In this document: piece after piece, positions 39,701-54,700 of the stretch
How the letters are laid out: each line of letters opens with the position of its first letter
Position numbering within the stretch: the first letter of the stretch is position 1
Source of the DNA: Sipunculus nudus
Lineage: Eukaryota; Annelida; Sipuncula; Golfingiida; Sipunculidae
DNA: 64,000 bases
Direction: 5' to 3'
Assembly (NCBI GenBank): GCA_026874595.1
Contig: CM049307.1
Span: 64,848,870-64,912,869, forward strand
The notes under the pieces: model-generated
What the model saw: the letters and a program-made list of their open reading frames with translations, nothing else
Told to the model about the DNA's origin: nothing
Database searches by the model: none
Position numbers and translations under genes: made by a program

Positions 39701-42700
39701 TGGCCACATGTTCCTCAAGGTTAAATGGTCCACTGTACCAATAAAGCACACACAAAATCAACACCAACTCATATCAAACTCTGGTTGTAAGCTTAACTTT
39801 TTTTTTAAATTCCTGTGCTTGTCTGTTGGTACTGAGCAGTAACCTAAATGGCTGAAACCTTTGCTTAAACTAGCTTGATACTATCAATGATAGTGTATCT
39901 CTCACTACTCCTCAGACCCCCCCCCCTTAAATGCAAATTATATCTTTACATTCTTTGGCCATTATTACATAATTTTAGGGTTATTACTATCAGTGCTTTT
40001 GTCCAGTTACATATAGAAAATACTCCACATTGCCACACTGGTTTCTAGTAATTTTAACTATACTATTCTCTGTGATATGCCACATTAGTTTCTAGTAAAT
40101 TAAACTACACTACTTTTTATAATTACTTTTTTTCTTTTCTTTTTTTTTATGATGGATACTTTGCCTATTCATGACCTAGTCATTTATGTATTCTATGTTG
40201 TTGTTTTTAAACAATGCTTGGTATGACTAGTCCTGTACACACAGTTTCTTAAAATGTATTAACATATTTTTTTATGATTTGCAGTCCTTAATTTTTTCCC
40301 CCATTTATTTTAACACTTTTGATTGTAAATTACTACAAGTAATTTAATTTATATATCAGGTATTCCCTGCTTGCTTTTTTTGTATAAATCTTGATCACAA
40401 GGACCACTATGCCTATGGAAATAAGTTTGTGTGTTAAACTTTATAGTGTTATCCTTGGTTAGGTCAAGATACTATATATTATGATGAATGATCTTTGAAT
40501 GCATGTATCTGACTACCTAGATAAAACAAGGGACCCATGGGTCACGGCGCTCAGCTGTTATATATGATAAAAATGAGATTTGGGAAAGAGGCACATGCTT
40601 GTTTTGTGTGGTAATAAATATAAGCTTTATTATGAGTTGTTGGTGTTTAGCTTATGTATGATTTTGATAGTATCTTTGGAGACAGGGAAGAGGATTGATT
40701 TCATTTATTTTATTAACAAATGGAGTGTTATTGTCACACAGATTTTGACTTGGCCATATAACTTATAAGCAGCACATATTATAAAAGAGTTTAACTATTT
40801 ATTAAAATTTAATAACAAATATTGTGCCAATATAATTTTTATTAAAAAAAAAAATAAGAAGAAAATCATGATTTTTTAAAATAAAATATAACTGAATTGA
40901 TTATTGAAATAATATTATAGAATATATTCATGAATGCATTCATGAATACATTTTGCACTGGTATTCAAATACTTTCATTTTTACCTGAATTCCCATTCTT
41001 ATGCAATAAAATTTTTTAATGCAGTACATATTCATATTCGTATTCAAATACATTTGCAAAGCATTCGCACCATGTCTAGTATTTATTCAGTTTTAGCCAA
41101 ACAAAGATGTTGATAATCCAGAATATACAAAATTCACAAATTTAAATAATGATCATAAGTACCTGATTTTATGGCTTTTATTTATATTAAAAAAATAAAT
41201 GTAATATATTCACTTTGGACTACTTTCACATCAATCTACACACTAGACACAGTAGGAATCTAGATTAACATTATCAACTGCATCTTTGTCTATCATTAAT
41301 TTCCTTCATATGATCCCTAATGATTAGTAATGAATAATATGATTTATTTTTTTATCATTAAAATTTCACTGAAAAATACCATAGGTGACTGTATGGTGTT
41401 ACTTGGAATAACATTGACATTGACATTCTATCCATCCATACAAGATTCTTACATCATCAGTAACTGCAAGTTAATTTTCTGTTACTCATCAACTAACAAA
41501 TTCCTTTTCTTTTAATTTTTCTTTAATTTGTTACAAGGGACCCATGGGTCATGGCGCTCAGCTGAAAGTGATTGGACTATAAATGTTTCTCCACTGTAAT
41601 ACTATATCGAGTCGATAAAGCTTATGAATATCATGTACATGTTGGGCTATTATAAAGGAATGTAATGTAATATGTGAGTAAATGATAAATGAAATTACCT
41701 GACTGATGGACTAATAGAGTCAAATAAAGTGGTTTATTTTTTATTTATTTAGGAGGGGTTGAAAATTGTGATATATTTCAGCAAATATGAATGCAATGAC
41801 AGCAGTAATAAGCAGTAGTAGATGATAAGGCTATTTGTTGAAGGATCTAAAGTGTATGGTAGTCTGCAAGCGTTCAATTTGACAGATATGATGTTATGAT
41901 TAACTATGCTGATGAAGTGATTTATGAATATGTGACTGTATGACACAATATCTCTTTAGTCTTGACAAGGTACATTATTGTGATGCCCACTATGTCTACA
42001 TATTACACAATATTGACATAATTTCTGGCATGTACATAGGTACCTATGGACGAATAGTTATACAAAATATTAAAGTATGAATATATCTGATTCATCTTGT
42101 TCTTGCTTACTGAGGCTGACTTTGGGATGGGGTTCGGAGAAGGGAAAAGTGAGGGCAGCACGAAGGTGGATGTAGAAATATTCTATTGTAATGTTTTTCA
42201 TTTATATAAGAATATGAAAAGCTAAGAGGAAAGGGGCCCTCCTACTTGGTTATAGTAAAGTTCTAAATATATGATTGCAAACTAATACTCTGACAAGACT
42301 GTCATGAAGAAAAACAGTAAAAGTTTTGAGATACTGTGTTGCATACGAAAATTTACAGATGGACAGGCAAGTGGACAGAATGGATTAATACCTTTATTTC
42401 ACTTTCAAGAGAATAATGCATTTAAGTTTATATATAATCCTATTTTTTTAAGCAGATCCACTTTTTCCATTAAGAAGTTTTTATCTGTATCATTTTTTTA
42501 TTTACAGGTTTATAAATTTTTAATTAAAAAACCTGAAAATATAAGTTAAAATATTAGAATTGTTGCAAAAGTTGCAATCATTATATATACAGAGTAAAAA
42601 ACACTGGGTCATATTATGCATACACATATATTTTATTATTTTTAAATCATAAATGTTTTAACTGATTTTAAAAGAAAATAATGCCACAACATGGCATCTA

Positions 42701-45700
42701 CAAGAATATTCCTTGAATCACTATTAAAAAGTTTTGCATATTGGAGTTTTCAGGACATGCTTAATTTTATTCACCAAAATAAAATAAAAGTAAATTTGAC
42801 AAAATAAAACATCTTTTCAAATAAAGTATACACACTGTTTGTTGAATGAGGGACAAACAATATCATTGTGCTAATTACTATCCCAGTTTTAATTAATTAC
42901 TGGAATTAACAGTCAATTTCACACCTGGTGAAGTTTTTACTCTTCTGAAGTAAGGAATTACTAATCTCATGAACATCCAGACTTTCACAGCAATACACCA
43001 CTTTGTGGACACAATTAAATGTACACTTTAATCATTGTAACCCTGGCGGTTCAATACAAAATCTAAAATGTAGCATGTCCAAGAATAAAATAAAATACAG
43101 AAAAATTATAACATTCATCTAGTTTATGCACCAGCTGGGGGGGGGGATGAGTGCAGGGCGAGGGGAAGCCTGCTAGTAGTGGCCAAGCTGGGCCAAGGTA
43201 AGCTGCCTGGGGTGGGTTAAATAATGCAAGTGAAGGCTGTACTACTAGGTGGGCTAGATGTAAACAACACTTGACATGGTGTGTGAAAACATGAATAAAA
43301 GCTATTCATTCAAATCAATTTCTTTTGAAAGTTCAGATTTTAAAAGATTAAATCCTTATGCATATATGCTGGGAAAAATTAAATCAACAGTGCCAAAGTT
43401 GGACAAAATATAAGGTATTGTTTTTTATTTATGCTAATAACTTGAAAATTTGCAAAATTCAGATCTAATTTTGGGTAAACAATTGAATTTTGATTAAATA
43501 AAGTTATATTCCTGAAAAAAAGGTCTCTAGGTTCAGCAATTCTCATGTGAGTAAATATATTTCCTGATTTTTTAAAAAATTGCATTATGTTTTGGCCCAT
43601 AACTTCAAAATAATACTCAATACTGACCTAATTTTTGGTATGTTCATAGAAAATGTATAAAAGAATGTGAATACTAAATACGAACAGATCAGTGGTTTTG
43701 ATATTAGGCAGCCTTGAAGTGTAACAATGGCTTTTTTTTATGGAAAACAGAGTTTTTTTCCTTAATATCTCGAAGGAACAAAGTCCTAATGACCCAATTT
43801 TCGGTATGGTAGGAGATTTTGGGGACATCTAAAATTATGTCAACAGCCTGGGGAGCATAGAGATGTGCACTGAATGACCTACAGTCATCAAAGTGGACTG
43901 CTTGACAATGTAAGGGAATACAACAAGAGCCTCCAAAAAAATTCAATAACTAGCCTAATTTTGCAGCTTTTATTTTCAAATTTTCGGATTTTAACAGATT
44001 AAATCCTTATGTATACATGGTGTGAAAATTAAATCCACAGTACTTACAGGAAAAAAACATGCCATGGCCAAAGTTGGGCAAAATTTAAGGTACCAATTTT
44101 ATATTTTTGCCAATATTTAAAAAAAATAACAGATTTTGATCTAATTTTTGGTATACAATTAAATTTTGATTAATTAAAGTTGTATTACTGGAAAAAAGTC
44201 CCTACCTTTAACACTTTGGGTCTTAAGTGACAAAATATCTTCCTGATTTTTTTACAAAGTGCATTATGTTTGGGCCAATAACTTTTTTAAATTATATAAT
44301 ACTGACTTAATATCTGGCATGTACATAGGAACTATATAGAGGAATATTTATGGTAAATATGAAGAAAACCAGATGAGTGGTTTTGATATTAGGCAGTCCT
44401 GAAGTGTGAAAATAGATTTCTAATAAAAATTTGAGGTTTTTCCTTAATATCTCAAAGGAACGAAGTCCTATTGACCCAATTTTTGGCATGGTAGGAGATT
44501 ATGGGGACATCTAACTGTATGCCGAAATTCAGATTCGTAGGTCCAACGGTGTCGAAACGTGCCAGTCTTACGGACGGACATCCAGACGGACAGACAGACA
44601 GACGGACGGACGACGGACAATGGACCATGACTATAGCTCAGATGACTTATAGTCAGCTGAGCTAATAAAAAACCAATACAAATTTATTAATTTATTGTTT
44701 ATTGTTATGTTGTTTTTCAAAACAACTACTAGATGAGTTGGGTTTGACAATTGGATCAACTGTGGCTGGGCATTAGCTGCCTGGCTGCCCCAGTGTATGC
44801 TTCGCTCAAGTATGCATAATCTGATGAAAGGTCAACAATGTCAACATACAGGTGACTGAAGAGGGGCTGGATTAAGCCTGGGTCTGACATGGTCTCATAT
44901 AAACATTAATAAAAGCTATACAAAGATGAAATCCTTATGTGTGCATGATATGAAAATTATATCAACAGTGCTCTCAGGAAACAAACGTGCCATGGTCAAA
45001 GTTGGGCAAAATTTAAGGTACTAATTTTATATTTATACTAATAACTTATAGAATTTGAAAAATTCAGAACTAATTTTGGGTATTCAATTGAATCTTGATT
45101 AAATAATGTTACATCCCTGACAAAAAATCTCTAGCTTCAGCAATCCTCTTGTTAAGGGAGTAAATATATTTCTTGATTTTTTAAAAGTGCATTATGTTTG
45201 GGCCCATAACTTAAAACAATTACGCAATACTGACATCATTTCTGGCATGTGCATAGCGAATGTATAGAAAAATATGTATATTATATATGATCAAAGTCAG
45301 ATCAGTGGTTTTGATATTAGGCAGTCTTACAGTGTAACAATGGGTTTTTAATGGAAAAATGAAGTTTTTCATTAATATTTCGAAGGAATTAAGTCCTAGT
45401 GATAAAATTCTTGGCATGGTAGGGGATTTTGGAGACATCTAACTGTATGCTAAATTAAAGGAACTTTAAGCTGAAGCTGGGGAGCTGAGCTCTAGCAAAC
45501 TGCATAACACTAGCTTGATGTAAACTTGATGTGACATGGTGCTTGAAAACTTGAATAAATTCTACAGTTTTTGTCTTACGGATGGACATTCGGACAGACG
45601 GACAGACAGACAGACGGACGGACGACGGACAATGGACCACAACTATAGCTCAGATGACTTACAGTCAGCTGAGCTAATCAATCAATCAAATGGAGCCTAG

Positions 45701-48700
45701 TCCTTGTGGCCACTTGGTGTTGACCATCTGACACAGATTATGGTGTTACTCTGTATTGTTCTCCACTGTTCCTGTATGCCGGCCGGCCTGGTCAAGGGAT
45801 TAGTACTTCAGGTTCCTCAGGCTGAGTAGTACTTCCATTATATTCTGACACCTCCACTAATTAATTACTAATCCCCTGGTCCCACTGACCAAGCTAACAA
45901 TGAGCACAACAGGTCCCACCTTAATCCATGTCAACTGGTCACAAAAGAGTGGAAGGCTTCATTATCATTTGAGGAAGGGGGCTGAGCAGCTGAAAGTTTG
46001 AGAGGGACAGGACTGGGTGTAACAGAACAAGAGGACAGCACTAAGAAGTAAGGAGTTTGCCATCTAGAGTGGCTGGAAAAATATATGGAAAAATCTACCT
46101 GAAGATTATTTTAAGGCAACAAATGTTTATGCATTTAAGGTTGGTCTGTAAAAACTTCCATTAACATAAGAACTTTCCTCCAAGAGGATAAGAGTGGATA
46201 ACAAGTTATTTGAACTACAAACAGAAGAGACATTTCAAGTTCAGTGAGGTCAAGTACCAACCAGAACAAGGTCAGTCGTCTTAAAGAGAAGACAAAAGAC
46301 CCCAAGTAGGTTTTATTCAGCTAGTCTTACATGGTGTCAACCAATTAATGTACAATTTAATATGTATGTATGTAATGATAATTTTAAATGAGTAATAATA
46401 GTGAGGGTTATGTTGACACCGGAAGATCAGACTTCTTTTAACTTCTTTTTGGAAGACCTGAGTCACTCTGGACCCCTGTTAAACCTGTTTATAATGAAGG
46501 TGAGGGCTCAGCAAAATGAAAAAAGTTGTTCTCTTATCAAGACATCAAACCAGGAAATATCAATTTTACAGGTTATACACAAATGGATCTTGTAGAAAGT
46601 GTGGTTTTTTTTCGATGTGAGTGGCTCTCATGTAGATGGGTACAGACACAGGAGATTCATGTTGGCTGTGGACTTACTGAATGAAATAACAAATTCTACT
46701 TAACCCAAAGTTCCGAAATCCATCTTGGCAAAAAAAGCATATAAATATTCTACAATAAATGGCCATATAGCTTTTACCTAATTAACAAAATCACTATGAA
46801 AGGACCTGATCAAATAAAATAACACCCTATCACTGTTTATGACAATCCAAGAAAGTTTACATAAATAAATCTGCAGTGTCAGCAGTGTAACTATAATGAC
46901 ATCCTTTTCACTGATAGACCATCTATATCTGTGACCCTATATTATGAGGCATTTGTAGAAAGTTAAACATGTTAAACATAATTCTGTATATATATCTTAT
47001 TGTTTGAAAAGATGGATTCTGGCATTTTTGTTCATCCAGGGGGCTCTGGCCAAATATACTTTTTTTGTCAGCTGGGTGACCTCCCCTCAGGTTGAATAAT
47101 CTATAAAGGAAATGCCTATTTACAGGATTAAACACAGGTGGTGCTCATGTTACAGGCTGCATAAACATGGGTCACAAGTCAACTGAATGTTGACAGTATT
47201 GTTTTGAGATGTTTGTGGCATTCGTATTCATGTCCAAATGATGCAAAGGCTATTGGCGGTCTAAAAAAATCTATCTAGCTGGGTGTAAACTGTGTTGTTG
47301 TGTTGAATTTCAGTCTATTACTTTATAACAACTACAGAAACATTTATATTTTGTTACAGAATACAATTTTATATGGCCATAAATATCTTAATTATATAAA
47401 CATTTGAAAATTAAAATGAAACTTACTATTATAGAAGTTCACTAGGAGCTTGAAACTAGTATGCACTTTCTCTCTGTGATTAATCAACATGCAAGATATT
47501 CTACTTACTCAGACTTGTACACAAACACCATCCCTCTCTTAGGTCCCCGAGGTCCCTTATCCACCTGTAAGTGTAACAGACTCACATTAACACTAAGAAA
47601 GTCTCAATGGAAGCCTCCAGTCAAATAATATGGAGATCTTAACGGGAGTCTCTAGTTTGAATGATAAAAGGGCCAGGAGTCTCCAGTCTGGATGATAGGA
47701 GGGCCAGGAATCTCCAGTCTGAGTGATAGGATGGCAACAAGTCTCCAGTTTGAATGATAGGAGGGCCAGAAGTAACATGTCTGAATGTTAGGAAGGCCAG
47801 GGGTCTCCAGCCTGAATAACAGGAAGGCCAGGAGTGTCCAGTCTGAATGATAGGACCAGGAGTGTCCAGTCTGAATGAAAGGAGGGCCAGGAGTCTATTC
47901 TGAATGATAGGAGGACCAAGAGTCTCCAGTCTGAATGATAGGAGGGCCAGGAGTCTCTGATCCAAATGATAGGAGGGCCAGGAGTCTCCAGTCTGAATGA
48001 TAGGAAGGCAACAAGTCTCCAGTCTGAATGATAGGAGGGCCAGGAGTCTCCAGTCTGAGTGAAAGGAGGACCAGGAGTCACCAGTCTGAATGATAGGAGG
48101 GCAACAAGTCTCCAGTCTGAATGATAGGAGGGCCAGGAGTCTCCAGTCTGAGTGAAAGGAGGACCAGGAGTCACCAGTCTGAATGAAAGGAGGGCCAGGA
48201 GTTTCCAGTCTGAATGACAGGCAGACTAGGAGTCTCCAGTCTGAATGATAGGAGGACCAGGAGTCTATTCTGAATGATAGGAGGACCAGGAGTCTCCAGT
48301 CTGAATGATAGGAGGGCCAGGAGTCTCTGATCCAAATGATAGGAGGGCCAGGAGTCTCCAGTCTGAATGATAGGAGGGCAACAAGTCTCCAGTCTGAATG
48401 ATAGGAGGGCCAGGAGTCTCCAGTCTGAGTGAAAGGAGGACCAGGAGTCACCAGTCTGAATGATAGGAGGACCAGGAGTCTCCAGTCTGAATGATAGGAG
48501 GGCCAGGAGTCTCCAGTCTGAATGATAGGAGGGCCAGGAGTCTCTAGTCTGAATGATAGGAGGACCAGGTATCTCCAGTCTGAGTGAAAGGGAGGACAAG
48601 GAATGTCCAGTCTGAATGATAGGAGGGCCAGGAGTCTCTATTCTGAATGATAGGAGGACCAGGAGTCTCCAGTTTGAATGATAGGAGGGCCAGGAGTCTC

Positions 48701-51700
48701 CAGTCTGAGTGAAAGGGAGGACAAGGAATGTCCAGTCTGAATGATAGGAGGACCAGGAGTCTCCAGTCTGAATGATAGGAGGGCCAGGAGTCTCCAGTCT
48801 GAATGATAGGAGGACCAGGAGTCTCCAGTCTGAATGATAGGAGGACCAGGAGTCTCCAGTCTGAATGATAGGAGGGCCAGGAGTCTCTAGTCTGAATGAT
48901 AGGAGGACCAGGTATCTCCAGTCTGAGTGAAAGGGAGGACAAGGAATGTCCAGTCTGAATGATAGGAGGGCCAGGAGTCTCTATTCTGAATGATAGGAGG
49001 ACCAGGAGTCTCCAGTTTGAATGATAGGAGGGCCAGGAGTCTCCAGTAAATATATTCTAGGAGTCCCTAGTCTTAACAATGAGAGGGTCTTAAAGGGAGT
49101 CTATAGTCTTCATGATGAGAGAGTACTTATGGGAGTCTTCTGTTTGAGAGATCTTAGGGCAATAATATGAGCATCCAATTTAATTGACATGAAGATCTTA
49201 GTCTTGGCCCTCTATAAGGGCCTAGCAAATATTGAAGGAAAGATTGATCTTATACTTAAGATGACTTCTGTTTACCTTGATCTTGATCTTGGTAATCTGT
49301 ACATAATCTGTGCCCCTGAAAATCATGTTCACTCTTGTTTTGTTATCTCCACTCAGGTACCCTGAAATATACAAAGTAGTAAATATATTCATACTTCTTA
49401 CGGTAATTAAAGGCATTTATTAAACATCTATTCATGATGTTCCTCAATGAAATTATGCTAGCAGATTAGGTGGTAATTCTCAGTAATGTATCCAGTTATG
49501 CAGGTACAGCAAAACCTGTCATGAGGGGACACCTGTGGGATATCGCCAAAGTGTCCAACATTGCAGGTGTTCTTTCATGAGAGGTAGGGACAGATGCAGG
49601 CGGGGATAATGATTACTGTATGGAAATTCATTCAATAGTTAAAACAAAAGAATCGCATACCTGTAACTATATAAAATAAATTTTTTTATATCAAAAATCT
49701 ATGAGAAAAAAAAATATTTATATGGACATCTAACACAAGAAAGCAGATTTTTTGATGTCATGATTAAAAAGTCTTAAAAGAGCTGGTTCATTTATAAATA
49801 CAAATTTAAATAAATGGTGGGTCATGAGTATAATTTCATAGAAATTTTTACTTTTTACTATAAAAACTTTAAAACAAATCTTTATTCAATAAAATATGAT
49901 ATTTATAATATTTCTTAATTACACATTGTTTCTGAATAAATAAATAAATATGAATAAAAGTTCTCCCGCAAACTTCAGGTTAAGACATGATAGGAGAATA
50001 TTTGGAATAAAAGATAAGGGTGTCATTAAGATATTCCATTCATTTAATTTTTGATGAACCATTCAATTTATGCAACGTTCTTTCCACAGCGCTGAAGAGT
50101 AAATTTATGCCTGTCAAAAGAGTTAGTCTCTGAATGTCCCTTGTGTACAGTCCATGGGAAATCCTTCAAAGCCAGCCACCTCCAATTCAATATTGGAATG
50201 AAACAATTTTCAACATCAGAATTTCATCCAGACGTTGAAATTATGACCAGATGCCTCAAATTCAGCAATGATTTTGTCAGATTGAAATTGCCCTAACTAA
50301 GCTTCACATCAGGCTTCAATATGGCGGAAATGCTGGGGTGATTGGGAGTGTTCGGTGGCCTTCGGCGGCTGTCGCCGGTCGTTGCTACTTGCAATCAAAT
50401 TTGAACAATGTACAGTGATTTTGTCCGCTTAAATCAATTCTAATACATCGACCTCAAACTGAATATTGGGAAGGAAATAATTTTCAATATGAGAATTTCA
50501 TCCTGACATTGAGATTATGACCGGATGTATCAAATCCAGCAATGATTTTGTCAGATTTACAATGCCATGACAGGGCTTCAAATGAGGCTGACATTCAATA
50601 TGGCAGAAACACCAGGGTATTCAGGAGCTTTTGGGGGTGTTCAGCTGCTGTCACCTGGTGGTGCGCCCGTGATCATATTTGGATTATTGCATAGGCAACA
50701 TTGTTCCTGATAGTCAACATTTTGACATCTTTTACAACTGTAAGAATTATAATTACAGTAGAGCGCCGTATTTCCGAATGCCGAATTTCCGAAAATTCGT
50801 TTTTCCAAAAATTAAAATTAGGAACCGAAAATTTATTCGTATTTCCGAATTATATATTTCAAGTATGTAAATACCTTAAATGAATATTTGATTTACGAGT
50901 CACAAGGCCTGCAATCATGTGTTAAGCCCAGTGGTGACCCTAATTTATTATTTCTGGGCCAATGTTGTCGTCCGGGCAAAGGTGTGAAAACTGCAGCTAG
51001 CCCCCCAACGCTCGGCTCCCTGTACCCCTTGCAAGCGAATGGGCAGTTTATCTATGAGCACTTGTGTGTTATCAACCACATCTCGTTTGTACTCAAGCAA
51101 GCATAGTTCGTCGACTTGGGACAGGATGCCAAGCCAAATAACTGGGCATCAGCATTGGTGAGGTATAATTCATTAAACGATTGTGCTCGAGCAGCTTTAA
51201 TATGTTTGAGTCTTCAATTACGTAGATCGATAAGAAACACCGTGTTCCTTGGTGATGTCATTTGACCTTTCCCTCCAGTGAATTTGATGAAAAAAAGAGC
51301 ACGCACATATCCTGAAAGCATGGTAGACTGATCTTTGCCAATTAAATCTCCCGGTCGTCAATTACGAATATCGAAAAGAAACACTGTGTCCCTCGGGTAA
51401 AATGGCATTCAGTTAATCACTAACTGTCGTACTAACTTGCCGGTAGACCCTTGTCCGCATTTCCGAATGTTCGTTTTTACGAACAAAATGCTTGTCCCCA
51501 GACACTTTCGGAAAAACAGCGCTGTACTGTATCTAATGCTATCTAGATTATTTTTGCAGCATGGAAATCGTGACCAGAGTTTCTGGCATAAACTACTCGT
51601 CCACTATGTTTATAAGACAGAAAAAGACTTAGGTCAACCAATGTTGATGCTCATTTGTCGAGTAAGTCATGTGATACGGATTTCCCGAGAAATATGAGAC

Positions 51701-54700
51701 CTATGAATGAATCTAAAGGCGTGCTGTTCAAGATGCACTAAGAGTTCCGCAGAGCTGCTCAGCTGGTACACTCATGCAGCGCAACTGGTGGCCGCTGGTA
51801 TCTCGGACTTGGGTGACCGGTCATGACAGGATTTTGGGCCAAACATGACTGTCCCTGTCCGCATTTAGCAGGTGCCCGCTCATGACAGGTCAATTTTAAT
51901 GGGAAATGGGTCGGGACAATGGCTCAGTGTCCCCACATTGAAGGTGTCTGTTCGTCCCGGTGTCCCCTCACGACAGGTCCTGGTGTACTCAAATACAGTA
52001 GAACCTCAAATATCCAAATAGTTTGGGGAACATAAAATGTGTTTGGATATTAGAGGTTACGGATATGCGAGGTTCACCCTTTTTTTTCAAGAACTTTACT
52101 TTTACTACAGGGTACACGTGGGCATATGAAGGTGTTATATTATACATCACAGATTAAGATCGTAGGCTGCGTAAAAACCGCAGGTGTAGACTGTTGATAT
52201 AAATCACTGAACAAATAAACTGGATTGTAAGAAACCATTATCCAATTATGGTCCAAGATCACAGCCAGCCACGGCATGGAAAGCATTCACGTTCTAAGTT
52301 GGTGAAACCTGACTGTGTATTGCAATCATAGAGCCAAACTGATAACACAGAAAACTCATGATGATCTATTCTGAACTCTGAGTCAGACTACCAATGGGAA
52401 AGCACAGAGAAACAAGATAAAAACAAGGGGGACAGTGACACATCAGTACACATAAAGGTGATTGGATGAATGCATGCACCGTAACGACTTGGTGATAAAA
52501 GCTTTGAATTGCCCATTAAGCTTAATTAGAAGCATTGATCGGACATTATTATTATTCATGAGCCGGAGAATGCCACTCATCCCAGTTATCCTTGGAATCA
52601 CATTAAGTAATTTTGGGTAAAAATATATTTTTTTAATGTTGTATTTCTACTTTTAGTTTAAAGAGGTAAATTTTGGTTACTCAATTTAAATTTCGGAAAA
52701 ATTAATTTTCAGAAAAAAAGATACAGAAATTTAAAGTTCTACTGTAGGTGGACATGTGTCAAATAATAGTTTACTGGTAAAGTTAATCTGACAAATTACT
52801 GACTATTACAGAAAATAGTAGTTTACTGGTTTATAAAGTTAATCAGACAAATTACTGACTATTACAGAAAATAATTATTTGGTAAAGTTAATCAGACAAT
52901 TTACTAACTATTTCAGAAAATAATTGTTTATTAGTAAAGTTAATCAGACAAATAACTGACTATTACAGAAAATAATAGTTTATTAGTAAAGTTAATCACA
53001 TAAATTACTGACTATTACAGAAAATAATAGTTGGTAAAGTTAATCAGACAATTTACTTACTATTACAGAAAATAATAGTTCACTGGTAAAGATAATCTGA
53101 CAAATTACTAACTATTACAGAAAAATAGGGTTCCCACACTAAACCAATCCTACATTTCATATAGAGAAATTTTAACCATAGCTACCTTGTGACACACTCC
53201 AGTTAGTGGAGAGAACATTAGACGGTCCTGATGTCTCATCCTTCTGACCACCATCACATCCAGCCAGGGTCAAATGTACAGAACTACCTGAAAAACAACA
53301 TGACATCCTAATGTAATACAGGTCAGAGCAAGCCAGGGTTAAATGTACTGAACTACCTGAAAAACAACATGACATCCTAATGTAATACAGGTCAGAGCAA
53401 GCCAGGGTTAAATGTACTGAACTACCTGAAAAACAACATGACATCCTAATGTAATACAGGTCTGACCCAGCCAGGGTCAAATACATAATTATATAGAGCT
53501 ATCTGAAACAATATATGACAATAAAATACAAGTAGCTCCAACCACATCAGTTTTGCGAGACTGTACCATAGATCCCTTTTTTATCACTGCGGCCTTTAAA
53601 AGAATCTTAAAATTGAAAATCTGGACTTTTTTCTTAAACCACTGTGCGGCCATAAATAGATGGTTTATCTGAAATCAACTGAGAAGACCACTTGGCCTTA
53701 TACGGTGCTCCTGTGGAAGATTATAGGAGATAAACCACTCCACAGAGGAATACTTTGTGTAGTCACAGAATTATTGTATAAATTGTATAGTGTAAATATT
53801 CATATACAATGTAATTATTATTTGCATACAAATTGTCACTTTAAAATGTCAACTTTGACCAATAACAGCACTCATGACGAGATTAAAATGAATGAGATTC
53901 CTCAGGGTGAGACTGGTGGTGACGTCTGTTTGACATACTTGGTATTACTGCTCAACTGTTCATAAACTGACTGAGACGGAAAGCCTCGATTTCCTTGTAA
54001 ATCATTTATAAAAAGTATTAAGAAAATCAATATATAGAACACAATAAAATCTCTATAAAAGTTAAAATTTAGTTGTTTATTTTATTGATATTTTTCTATA
54101 TTTCTGATACATGTACCTTCATATCGAACAGCCAATCTTTTCACCATCTTGTTACTTTTCTGCCAACCTTCATCCTTGAATGCATGTAACCCAGACATTT
54201 ACTTATGTTGTATCTCTGGTTTTATTCCTTATACATTTAAGGATATATTGTATGCATTTAAATACTATTAGAGAGGAAAACCTGCTTGTGGATGTAATGG
54301 TAGAACATTTTAATACAGCAGGTGCAACATGCGGATAAACATATTTTATAGGTGTCATATGAAGTGCACTATTCTTCTAATTAGTTCTTGCCACTAATTT
54401 TCGATTAGATTTTGGAAAAATGCTCTGCTCATCTAAACAAACCACTCTGTATTTTAATGCTAAATGTAATATTTTGAAATCTTAATCTATGAAGAAAAAT
54501 CTATTTTCCTGAATAACCCGTAAAAATCTAATCATTTTCATACCAGTTATGGGTATTATTATTTCCACAGCACGTTGACACAATGCTCAATGTCACTTCT
54601 TGCTGGTGTGTTTGAAAACATTACTGGTCAACCGAAATAAATATCAAAATAACTTGTCAAGATGTGAACGTATGGGAAACAAGAAGCATGAAAACAAGTG

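Noticed and set aside
47639-48942. Minus ORFs of 128-270 aa as a tryptophan/proline-rich protein
   Set aside because: They follow the 31-bp minisatellite, and several overlapping frames give the same 31-residue pattern.
47640-49050. CRISPR array (31-bp direct repeats)
   Set aside because: There are no unique spacers. The units adjoin each other directly, and the context is a eukaryotic intron. The same applies to the 36-bp array.
53172-53486. 104-aa ORF as the full coding extent of exon 7
   Set aside because: The extra part consists of 69-bp repeat units containing acceptors and pyrimidine tracts, so intron sequence is the simpler reading. The in-frame option is reported as a finding.
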